Origin: Saccoglossus kowalevskii
Lineage: Eukaryota > Hemichordata > Enteropneusta > Harrimaniidae
Direction of reading: 5' to 3'
NCBI RefSeq assembly: GCF_000003605.2
Contig: NW_003149793.1
Location: 11,236-22,398 of the forward strand
Length of the DNA stretch: 11,163 bases
The translations under genes and the position numbers were made by a program. The first letter of the stretch is position 1; the number at the start of each line of letters is the position of its first letter. Below are positions 1 through 8,200 of this stretch, one piece after another. Under the pieces are notes generated by a model, which was not told the origin of the DNA, did no database searches, and saw nothing but the letters and a program-made list of their open reading frames with translations.

Positions 1-2
1 AT

Positions 3-323
3 TACTATGTCTGCAGACTAGGTCCACGAGAGTGTGATTATTGTCTGCGAACACGTTATACTAGTGGTTATGAAATTTTTACAGGTCTATCACATCCAGG
101 TAGATGTAGTAATTACTTTGTAGACATGTAGTGGTGGTAGGCCTTCATTATAATAGGAATAGTGGTACCATTACTGAACGAATCGAGATTCTCCGTAGCC
201 AAATTTGTCAGTGACTCGAAATTTGACGGACAATTGAAGTACTTTGAAAAGTATGTGGGTAAACACTCCCTGATCTTAATGAAAGTCGTACCATCGACGG
301 GTGGTATGTATCCCTTAGTTTAG
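3..323 (+). pseudogene. C-terminal part of an unrecognised protein, two in-frame stops
   Basis: One plus-strand frame reads like coding sequence from the window edge to a TAG at 321-323, except for two in-frame TAG codons at 129-131 and 138-140. Before the stops it gives a Cys-rich stretch with the motifs RECDYC and HPGRCSNYF. After them comes a short hydrophobic run (FIIIGIVVPLL), a possible membrane segment, then a charged tail ending STGGMYPLV. The 5' part lies outside the window. It converges with the minus-strand gene ending at 342, leaving 18 bp between the stops. HP-x2-C-x2-Y-F faintly resembles the core of type-2 chitin-binding domains, but the match is too short to call. I do not recognise the family. 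The two stops, only six bases apart, could be nonsense mutations or the trace of a small frameshift. The composition on both sides argues that this was once a gene. Confidence 0.5.
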
Positions 324-341
324 ATTAAACCGCATATGTTA

Positions 342-2402
342 CTAAAATTTCAACTGATTCATCGGCGAGGTTCTGGAAAAATCGCAAATGTCATAAAGTG
401 CGTTTGAAAAAAACAATCCGTCGTGCATAGCACGTTCGAAATACACTCTGTCGATGAATATATCGCCACCGGCACCGTTGCTACTGCGGCTGCACATCAA
501 GGAGGCAACAAGTTCGGGTGTTTTTTTTAATTGTGCTAAAATTAACGTTTTTTTGTAACTCTCCGTTTTTACGAAACAACACAGGTACGAAGAACATTCG
601 ACATCGCCGGCAATCAGATTGACTTTTGTTGGCGAAGAGACGTAACAACTGTCATCACCATCTCTGTATGCGACTAATGCACTCCACCAACATAATTTAT
701 CTTGAATAAATTCTTGGAAAGCAATTGTTTCTATTCGTTTTAAACATTCTCCCCGGGTATCGCTTAAGGCCATCTTGATTTTGTTAAGAACTAGTCTGAG
801 AACGGGTTCTTCGTCTATACGACCACAAATAAATTTTTGATAGGTTGAATAGATGAAGGAGGTTTGTTGAAACGGCGACAGGCTACCCCAGTATTGCGAA
901 GCTACGTGGGCGTAAGAAATACACGCAAAAGCATCTTCGAAACATTCATCTAATTCGATACTTTCCATATAGACTGGATCACCGCTCGTGCATGGTAGTC
1001 TTTGGGTGACGTAATCTAGATGTTGATCAAACTCGAGTTTGTTGTTCACTGCCGCATACGATTCTGGTATGAAGTTGAGTGATTGACATCGGCCAGTCAA
1101 TCTAGAGATGGCTTCGTAAAACGAGTAAAACGTGACACCGTTCGACCGATCTAAGCACGTCAGTAGACGTGGGAAAGCCCCTTTACGCCAACCGTACACG
1201 TACAGCGTACACACTGCGTCGCATATATTTGTGGCGTAAAGAACTTCCGTTTTATGTAATCTGTACGCTTCCACGTTAGATTTTAATTCGATCAAAACGT
1301 AACCGCATCTGCCACCGATGCACGGATTTTTCTCTTCGTCTTTATAGATATGAATTGAAGTTTGATCACCTCTATCCAAAATCTCTTTTTCAACCGTGCA
1401 CCAAGTTTCGTTTGTCAAACGATTTAGGTACATCATTTCGACATCGGTAAACCACGTGAAATCGGTATTTAAATGACATTTCTTAGCCAGAGCGTCTTTC
1501 CAGTATCGGTCTTGCCCTAACCCAATACATAAAATATCACGAACTGCACACACTTGTTGAAATTGATTCATTTGTTGTGTTTCGTTTGGTGGTGATGATG
1601 ATGCAACGTCCAACCATCTAGTAGCGTGATTGCGAAAAGTGTGACTTTCAATAAACGTGGGTAACCTTCCCCCTTCGTTCGTCGTCGTCGTCGTGGGAAG
1701 ATCTATTTGACATATGTAAATGGGAATAAAACTCGGTGGATCGCGTGCGTAAACTGACACACTGGTTCCGGCGTCGGCTTCGTCGTTGTCGTCACGAATA
1801 CAACAACAACAACCCATGTCGGATAATACAATTTTCGCACCCGATGTCAAATAGGCATTTCTATTTATTTTATTTTCCACTAGCACGCTAGCGCCACCAC
1901 CACCACTACCACTTCGATGATAATCGTCCATTATATTATGCAATACTTCAGTCGTCGTCATTGCCGCCCTTCCCCTTCCCCGCATCATATGTTTTAAACA
2001 TTGTCCCCGGGCGTACGCATTGACCGGCCAATGTAAAAACGTGGCACTTTGTAATAAAGCGCTCGAAAGAAATAATTCATTTCCTTTCGGTAAACACGAT
2101 CTGATAGTTTCTGTAGCTCGTATCGCCCATAATAAATAAAAAATATGTGGATTATCTCTATCCACGGCATACACGAGTAATACATTCGAGGTTTGACGAC
2201 ATCCCCATTCGGACACTGCTCGATAGTTATTGTAGCGTCGGTTTTGATCGGCACCTTTAATTAGTATCCGCTTGGCGTTAACTTTTATCAAAACACACCA
2301 GTTATTTTGATTACACACGGCCGTTTTAGCCTCGTCTTTGTTTACTGCCATCGATACGATTAGGGACGGTCCACACGAAGAGGCATTAGGAATTCCCGAC
2401 AT
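342..2402 (-). CDS. Intronless Cys-rich 686-residue protein of unknown function
   Basis: This is the longest frame in the left block. It starts at an ATG at 2402 (reading MSGIPNASSCG) and ends with TAG at 342-344. I do not recognise a family. About 33 of 686 residues are cysteine, including CCCC near residue 200. There is no N-terminal signal peptide and no clear membrane helix, so an intracellular or virion-internal protein is more likely than a secreted one. Low-complexity runs occur near residues 165-170 (GSGGGG) and 237-241 (TTTTT). The second half (residues about 290-686) looks globular, with many aromatic and Cys residues. The frame is intact although the plus-strand neighbour is broken. 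The next minus-strand frame ends only 70 bp upstream. A long intronless gene packed between close neighbours suits a large DNA virus, possibly integrated; this is inference from layout, not homology. Confidence 0.72.
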   Translation of the reverse strand: MSGIPNASSCGPSLIVSMAVNKDEAKTAVCNQNNWCVLIKVNAKRILIKGADQNRRYNNYRAVSEWGCRQTSNVLLVYAVDRDNPHIFYLLWAIRATETIRSCLPKGNELFLSSALLQSATFLHWPVNAYARGQCLKHMMRGRGRAAMTTTEVLHNIMDDYHRSGSGGGGASVLVENKINRNAYLTSGAKIVLSDMGCCCCIRDDNDEADAGTSVSVYARDPPSFIPIYICQIDLPTTTTTNEGGRLPTFIESHTFRNHATRWLDVASSSPPNETQQMNQFQQVCAVRDILCIGLGQDRYWKDALAKKCHLNTDFTWFTDVEMMYLNRLTNETWCTVEKEILDRGDQTSIHIYKDEEKNPCIGGRCGYVLIELKSNVEAYRLHKTEVLYATNICDAVCTLYVYGWRKGAFPRLLTCLDRSNGVTFYSFYEAISRLTGRCQSLNFIPESYAAVNNKLEFDQHLDYVTQRLPCTSGDPVYMESIELDECFEDAFACISYAHVASQYWGSLSPFQQTSFIYSTYQKFICGRIDEEPVLRLVLNKIKMALSDTRGECLKRIETIAFQEFIQDKLCWWSALVAYRDGDDSCYVSSPTKVNLIAGDVECSSYLCCFVKTESYKKTLILAQLKKTPELVASLMCSRSSNGAGGDIFIDRVYFERAMHDGLFFSNALYDICDFSRTSPMNQLKF

Positions 2403-2472
2403 GCACGAAACGTGTCTAGATATTGGCAGAAGACGTTCACTATCCTCTCTATCGATACTACGTGCAATTTCG

Positions 2473-2757
2473 TCAAGAAGTATCGTTCTCGATTAGATAG
2501 TCTACTTTTTCCTGTATCAACATGTGCAAATGACCCAACCTTAAATCGAAACCTTTCTGGTGATAAATGTAAGCTATTGCGAACACAGCTTGAGTGTAAG
2601 TCATTTGATTCGATTTGTTTTTTTCTTTAACACCACGACGACGACGACGACGACTGTGACTATTGTTTTGCCATTGGGCTTTCGTTTTAAGTGTATTTTT
2701 CGATATCAAAACTTGCCCGGGAAACGTCGGATGAGTATAAATATCTTTCGGTGACAT
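2473..2757 (-). CDS. Small basic hypothetical protein next to the 5' LTR
   Basis: This minus-strand frame ends with TGA at 2473-2475, 70 bp before the start of the 686-codon gene. The first ATG outside the LTR is at 2757, giving 94 residues starting MSPKDIYTHP. The frame stays open upstream into the LTR, so the true N-terminus may have been cut off by the retrotransposon, whose edge is only 15 bp further on. Residues about 36-41 are RRRRRR, encoded by a CGT/CGA-type trinucleotide run, followed by a KEKNK basic patch; together they could act as a nuclear localisation or nucleic-acid-binding segment. The C-terminal part (MTYTQAVFAIAYIYHQKGFD) looks like a folded helix. No family is recognised. 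A competing plus-strand frame (2412-2630) overlaps it, but its composition is less protein-like. Confidence 0.42.
   Translation of the reverse strand: MSPKDIYTHPTFPGQVLISKNTLKTKAQWQNNSHSRRRRRRGVKEKNKSNQMTYTQAVFAIAYIYHQKGFDLRLGHLHMLIQEKVDYLIENDTS
2635..2654. repeat. (ACG)6 trinucleotide microsatellite
   Basis: Six ACG units plus AC lie inside the minus-strand small frame, where they encode the arginine run. Shorter trinucleotide runs also occur in the 686-codon gene: GTC units around 1681-1692 (threonines), CAA units around 1801-1812 (cysteines) and CCA units around 1892-1904 (glycines). Confidence 0.85.
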
Positions 2758-2949
2758 ACACCCTTTTGCAAGTGTAACCCGTGTGGTATTATTATATGTA
2801 CTGCGCCCTCTATTGGTGCGTATGCTCATGAATAGTAATGAGGCTATTTGACCCTTGCCCCAACTCCCGCCTGAACGAAAGTGATCCTGCCGCACATCTA
2901 GTTCACGCGCTGCCAGAAATTCTTCTTTTGTGTTATATGTGAACTTTGT

Positions 2950-2979
2950 TGGTCCTTGGGTGCTTTATAATCATTTCAG
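2950..2979 (+). repeat. 30-bp direct repeat in 5' LTR, copy 1
   Basis: Identical to 3471-3500, with start positions 521 bp apart. It ends in CATTTCAG and is followed at once by GTATGT, so this copy runs straight into a good splice-donor consensus. Confidence 0.9.
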
Positions 2980-3470
2980 GTATGTACTGATCTTGTACAT
3001 TTCAGAGTTTTAGATTGATGAGTAATATTTTACTGTAATTTTGATTTTTTTTGTATTCAACGGTGCAGCAAACCTGTGTGTATTGCATCATGGCTATTTG
3101 TATTTTGAACATTTTGACGATTTTACAAATTGTTTTCCTATTGACTTCACTGAGTATTAATGACTATTATAGATCTGAGAATTTGAGAGTTGACTGGAAT
3201 TTTTGTCTGTTACGCCATTTATGTATATTGTAATATTTAGCGAAGTTTATGTAGGCTATTCCGCTCGTTGCCACTACAACCCGTGTGTTGGTGCGGTTAG
3301 AAATCAATGCTAGTTAGTGTCGTTAAACACGCACTATTTACTGTTCAGAAAATACCGCAAAGATGTATAAATGGAATTGTTTATGTCGGTGACTAACTGA
3401 CTGAATGTTATTTCAATTTTATTACCTAAATTGTTCTCTATATGCATTTGTTGTATTTTAAACATAAAAA

Positions 3471-3500
3471 TGGTCCTTGGGTGCTTTATAATCATTTCAG
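3471..3500 (+). repeat. 30-bp direct repeat in 5' LTR, copy 2
   Basis: Second identical copy. It ends in CATTTCAG followed by TGTGGC, so it could act as a splice acceptor for the donor after copy 1. Confidence 0.9.
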
Positions 3501-3661
3501 TGTGGCATAAAAACAGTTCTACCGGCAAGATCTAGTTGGTGTAATTCTACCAGTGTGCATTGCAAGAGCGTATCTCAAGATCGCAGGATAAAGAGGAATT
3601 CCTACCAACTGGTGTGACGAAAGAAAACAGAACTGTAGTTAGGACTTGAGTATCATAGATT

Positions 3662-3684
3662 AAACTGGGTTGGCCACCCAGTTT
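3662..3684. repeat. LTR hairpin, 9-bp perfect stem
   Basis: AAACTGGGT and its reverse complement ACCCAGTTT flank a 5-base TGGCC loop. The same hairpin is unchanged in the 3' LTR at 10504-10526. Its role is unknown; RNA structure in the LTR transcript or a protein-binding palindrome are both possible. Confidence 0.75.
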
Positions 3685-3857
3685 GAACTTTATGTATGCC
3701 GGATAAGTGTACTGTATTTCCTACTATTTATTTCCAGCAATGGAATAAGAATACTGTAATAGAGTATCAATGGATGTTTACTTGAAATGGTGTATCCTTT
3801 ATCATATACTTGCCTAGGTTTATGGTACTTTCAATAGTACAGTGTTAGCCGTTGTAT

Positions 3858-3863
3858 AATAAA
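3858..3863 (+). promoter_or_regulatory. Polyadenylation signal AATAAA in 5' LTR
   Basis: AATAAA lies 88 bp before the LTR end and is conserved at the same offset in the 3' LTR. It would mark the R/U5 area. It overlaps TATAATAA, so a TATA-box role cannot be excluded. Confidence 0.55.
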
Positions 3864-3955
3864 CATTGAGTTGATTGTATTACACTGCATCCGAGCAAAT
3901 TCTTTGGAACTTAAGGATAAAACCTGGGACCCGGTATTAAGACCGGTTACAAAAT

Positions 3956-3972
3956 TGGGGGCTCGTCCGGGA
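3956..3972 (+). promoter_or_regulatory. Primer binding site, tRNA-Pro type
   Basis: TGGGGGCTCGTCCGGGA starts 4 bp after the 5' LTR end. It is complementary to the 3' end of tRNA-Pro and matches the classic proline primer site known from gammaretroviruses over 17 bases. Minus-strand DNA synthesis would start here. Confidence 0.9.
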
Positions 3973-4682
3973 ATGTCTGAGTAGCTGGAGAAGCAGTTGT
4001 GGAGAATGTTGAGTAGAGCACTGAGAAAAGGAGCAATACCCAAAGAACAGATGAATCACTTTCTTATAAAACAGTTTGAAAGGGGCCTTGTACATAACCA
4101 ACCGCTCTTGGTGAATTTGAAACTTAAGCCAGAGTATCAAAGAACCCCACCACTTGATTATATTGGCCTGAGGCATCTGGTTCGTGAGGAGGAGGCCGAA
4201 CAGTTGAAGAGGGAGACCCACCGCACAAAAGTAAAGCCAACTGGAAACAGTGTGACCAGATCATTGGCTGTGGGTGTATCGTCTCCTGTAGAGGAGACTC
4301 CATGCTCCAGAATCTTGTGAGCAGATTAGAGGTTTTGGAACAAAATACAACCGCTCACATCTCTGTAGCCTGTAATCAAGCTGCCACTACAAAAAATAAA
4401 GATAAATGGAAGGGTAGAAAAGGTAAATTTACCAATGTTGCTACGCCAACAGTCCCCAACCAGAGTGACCAGTCTGACAACAATACAGACACGCATTCTG
4501 CTGATCCTTGTGCTAATAGCAATGAGTATGGTGATATACGTGGAGCTTCCTTTTGTTTCAAGTGTGGAATTGATGGACATTCCTAGCGAAAGTGTCAGAA
4601 GCCACGCAATATGGAGTTAGTGAACCAAAGGTTCGTCAAATTGTTCTTTGATCAGAAGGGAAACGGAGCTGGACATCTGTAG
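3973..4682 (+). pseudogene. gag: gag remnant: capsid C-terminal region and zinc knuckle
   Basis: Gag would form the particle and package RNA. An ATG directly after the primer site gives only MSE before a TAG at 3982-3984. The same frame then reads LEKQLWRMLSRALRKGAIP and continues to a TGA at 4318-4320. It resembles the C-terminal capsid domain of gypsy/PNMA-type Gag (a ...RALRKG...QF.RGL pattern). The matrix and N-terminal capsid parts are missing. Around 4285-4302 the coding sense moves to another frame, which continues LQNLVSRLEVLEQN, a K/R-rich linker, and a CCHC knuckle (CFKCGIDGH, then RKC) at 4554-4595. A TAG at 4584-4586 sits inside the knuckle, and the frame ends at 4680-4682. At least three lesions (5' loss, frameshift, nonsense) make this non-functional. 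Sequence from 4683 to 4735 is a degenerate gag-pol junction. Confidence 0.8.
4554..4595 (+). other. CCHC zinc knuckle of gag with an internal TAG
   Basis: The spacing C-x2-C-x4-H-x4-C is kept, so this is the nucleocapsid RNA-binding knuckle. One of the four residues between His and the last Cys is replaced by TAG (4584-4586). Confidence 0.85.
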
Positions 4683-4735
4683 AGGGGCAATCTGGTGTCC
4701 ATGAAAACCCTTGTCCCAACCATGATAATACATAA

Positions 4736-5200
4736 TGGGGCCTAGATGGAAGTGGTGAAGAGACTGAGCCAATCAGTGTCATGACCAGCCAGGCTAATGT
4801 CACAACTCGTGACATACCTGATGGACTTGTTGGGGGTGCTGCTGAGGTTCATGTTTTTGTGGAGGGAGTTTGGTGCAAATGTCTCCTTGATAGTGGGTCA
4901 CAAGTCACCTTGGTTTCTAACTCTTTCTATAAAAGTAAGCTTCATCACTGTCATCTGCGGCCTGTACATGACTTGGTGGTTGTTGGTGCTGCTGGCCAAG
5001 TAGTGCCATATGATGGGTTTATTAGGATTTCTGTAAGGTTTCCCAAGAATATTGCTGGTACTGGTGAGACATTTTAGACCTTAGCTTTAGTATGTTCAGA
5101 CAGTGAAAAGGAAAGTGATTGTCCTGTTATATTTGGTACAAATACTAATCTGTTTAGAAATATGGCAAATGTATGCAGAGAAGTGGCTGGTGGACAGTAA
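4736..5200 (+). pseudogene. pol: pol protease segment with two in-frame stops
   Basis: Retropepsin-type aspartic protease, which would cleave Gag and Pol. The frame opens after a TAA at 4733-4735; the first ATG is at 4781. The active-site motif is LLDSGSQVTLV, with the catalytic Asp codon at 4889-4891. A later VVVGAAG segment, the flap-side region, and PVIFGTN near 5127-5147 fit the second half of a gypsy protease. The segment is in the same frame as RT-integrase but is split from it by TAG at 5075-5077 and TAA at 5198-5200. Both fall in conserved-looking sequence and neither sits at a gag-pol boundary, so programmed readthrough is unlikely and mutation is the simpler reading. Confidence 0.85.
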
Positions 5201-8200
5201 TTGAAGAAGTTGACAATGAATAGTTTGTGTGCTCAAGCATACAAACGAGTTAACATACTGGACAAGTATGACTCGAATGGAAGGATGGGTGAGGTGAAAC
5301 TGATGCGAAAACGTGCTGTCTCTGTTGCTGGTGGTGCTACTGTACCCTTGACTGGAGTGACCAGGGTGAAGCCTGGAATACCCAATATGACAGTACTTCT
5401 GGAGTCACCACAATGTTTCAACCTTCCTGGTGGACTAATTGTAAAGAGCAGTGTAGCTCAACTGACGTCTGGAAGTATCCAGAAGTTCAAGGTAGTGGTG
5501 CATAATGAGACGAAACATGATGTTTGTATTCCCCCAAAGAGTATACTTGCTGAGTTGCATGTACCTGATTGGGTGCGAACTATACAACCCAGTGAGTTAT
5601 ACTCTCAAAAAGTTGAACCAAAAGCAAGTACTCGCTGTGGTGGTTTTAGTGTATCAGTAGACGCATCTCAGAAAGGGAGTCTGACTGTTAATTTTGGCAG
5701 TGCACCCCTTGGGGAAGATGACAAGAAGAGAATAACTGAGAAGCTGAATAGGCGTCAACATGTATTCTCACGTCATGACTGGGATGTGGGCTGTACTTCA
5801 GCAGTGGAGCATAGAATTCCTCTGCGTGATTCTACCCCTTTCAGGGAACGGTCCAGGAGGATTACTCCAGCAGATTTTGATGATGCCAGGAGGCACATTC
5901 GGGATCTACTTGATGCGGGAATTATTAAGAAATCTAGGAGTCAATATGCCTCACCAATTGTCCTGGTGAGGAAAAAGAATGGAACTTTACGACTATGTGT
6001 GGACTATCGAACACTGAATCAACGTACCATCCCTGATCAATATACCGTACCAAGAATCCAAGATGCATTGGATTGTTTAAACGGATGTACATGGTTCCAT
6101 GTTCTGGATTTGAAATCTGGATATTATCAGATACCTATGGATGAAGCCGACAAAGAGAAGACTGCATTCATATGTCCTCTAGGGTTCTACCAGTTTGAAC
6201 GCATGCCGCAAGGTATTACTGGAGCACCCGCTACATTCCAACGCCTGATGGAGAAATGCATGTCTGATATGCATTTATTAGATGTCCTTGTATACCTAGA
6301 TGACCTGATCGTATTTGGTCGCACCCTGGGAGAAGCAGAGGACCGACTTATGAAGGTGCTTGATAGACTGGCTGAATATGGGTTGAAGCTGTCTGCAGAA
6401 AAGTGCCAACTTTTCCAAAAATCTGTAAAATATCTTGGCCACATTGTTGGTGAAGATGGGGTTAAACCAGACCCTGACAAAATAGAGGTCTTGAAGACTT
6501 GGCCTACTCCGAGTAACATCAGAGAATTGAAATCCTTATTAGGATTTTTAGGTTATTATCGCCGATTTGTGGCAAACTATGCTCAAATAGTAAAACCACT
6601 GAATGACTTAACTGCTGGTTATCTTCCACCCAAATTACGAAAGAAGATGTCCAAGAAAATGAAAGCTGATGTGACTTATCGCAGTGCGACTGAACCGTTT
6701 GGAGACCGTTGGACACCTGCCTGTCAACAAGCCATGGATAAAGTGATAAATTTGTTAACGCATCCTCCAATACTAGCATTTGCTGATCTGACACTTCCAT
6801 TCGTCTTACATGTAGATGCTAGTCTAGATGGCCTGGGTGGTGTACTATATCAGAAGCAAGACAATGATTTGAAACCTATTGCCTATGCCAGCAGGGGATT
6901 GAGTCAAAGTGAACGGCGATATCCTGTGCACAAACTTGAATTTCTTGCCCTCAAGTGGTGCATTACAGAAAAGTTTCATGACTATTTGTATGGTGCAAAG
7001 TGCACAGTACTTACGGACAATAATCCGCTTACCTATCTACAGACCACTGCCAAGCTAGATGCAGCAGGTCACCGTTGGTTATCTGCCCTTGCTGCTTATG
7101 ATTTTACTCTGCACTATCGTAGAGGATGTCTCAACATTGATGCTGATGCATTATCCCACCGACCTCGATCTGATAGAGATGCTAGTGATACTCCATCCAT
7201 GGAGGAAGAAATAGAAAGATTGAGAGCTCGGTTAGAAGGTCGTTGTCAAGAACCTGATGAAGTAGTACCTGGAGAGGTAGTTGGAGCTATTAGCATGCAG
7301 CATGGAGTGGTGCTGAAGACGTGGTGCCATGTTGATGGAGAAGTGGCCAATTGTAATTCCACTTCTACTAGAACAAACTCTTCTGTTGAGTTTCAGCCAA
7401 CCCTTGTAGAGACTGTATGCAAGTCAGGGGGCGCTATCCCTCAAGAATGTATTGAGCCAATTCGACCAGGTACTGATATGTCCACTTCCCTGCATGTGAG
7501 AGACTGGTATCAGCTACAAAGGACTGACCCATCGATAAAACAAGTTATAGGGTATCTGGAAGAAAACATCAAACCAGTGTCTGGCATTCATGATCGTGAG
7601 GTGAAGTTGTTGCTGAAAGAATGGGGAAAGTTGTGTTTCCGAGATGGAATCCTGTACAGACGCAGCCATGACTCTGATGGTAAAACACAAAATCAGCTAG
7701 TTTTGCCACAGGAATTTAGGGATCAAGCTGTTAAGTCTCTACACGATGACCTAGGTCATATGGGAGTGGAGAGAACACTAGAACTAGTCAGGGCTCGGTT
7801 TTATTGGCCTAAGATGAGAGCTATAATAGAGAATAAGATTAAGAACTGTGGACGGTGTGTCCGACGAAAGTCTTTACCAAAGAGAGCGGCTCCATTAGTT
7901 AATATTCGTACCAGTGCTCCCATGGAATTAGTATGCATAGATTTTCTTACTTTAGAACCAGACCGCAGTAATACTCAAAATATTCTTGTTGTTACTGATC
8001 ATTACACTCGATATGCGCAAGCATTTCCCACCAAGGACCAAGAGGCCAAAACGGTAGCTAAAGTTCTTTTGGAAAAATACTTTGTTCATTATGGCCTCCC
8101 TGGGCGTATCCACTCTGACCAGGGTAGAAATTTTGAGAGTCGTTTGTTGAGGGAGGTATTTCAGGTACTGGGTATTCGGAAATCAAGGACGACACCTTAC

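Larger units (their letters stand above)
2773..3951 (+). repeat. 5' LTR (1179 bp)
   Basis: This begins TGTAACCCGTG and ends CCGGTTACA. It matches 9615-10793 along its whole length with about 12 substitutions and two compensating 1-bp indels by my hand alignment. The first indel is a T-run at about 3042 (eight T here, TTTTGTT in the other copy). The second is at about 3471 (AATGG here, AATAAG there). The LTR should hold the promoter, the transcription start and the polyadenylation signal. I see an AATAAA at 3858-3863 but no convincing TATA box and start-site pair. Internal structure includes a 30-bp direct repeat, a 9-bp-stem hairpin, and a small inverted repeat (CCGGT/ACCGG) 5 bp before the 3' end. 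Confidence 0.97.

Noticed and set aside
1994-2254. 86-residue minus-strand frame
   Set aside because: Lies wholly inside the 686-codon gene in another frame on the same strand and has no recognisable motif.
2412-2754. Two overlapping plus-strand frames (72 and 64 residues)
   Set aside because: Antisense to the small minus-strand frame; one is largely threonines produced by the ACG microsatellite, and neither has protein-like features.
3051-3233. 60-residue hydrophobic frame in the LTR, repeated at 9883-10074
   Set aside because: Present twice only because LTRs are copies of each other. It relies on a non-ATG start in the 5' LTR and shows no family motif.
2950-3500. CRISPR-like or tandem array from the 30-bp repeats
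   Set aside because: Only two copies per LTR with a 491-bp spacer in an animal retrotransposon; the four copies in the window are explained by LTR duplication.
3956-3972. tRNA gene
   Set aside because: Only the 3' end complement of a tRNA is present, as expected for a primer binding site; no cloverleaf surrounds it.
3334-4221. Minus-strand frames across the LTR and gag region
   Set aside because: Antisense to the LTR and the gag remnant, low complexity, no domain.
5075-5200. Programmed stop-codon readthrough in pol
   Set aside because: The stops fall within and just after the protease domain rather than between gag and pol, they are of two kinds (TAG, TAA), and I see no obvious downstream structure. 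Mutation is simpler.
6187-6800. Minus-strand frames of 110 and 93 residues
   Set aside because: Exact antisense shadows of the RT and RNase H coding region.
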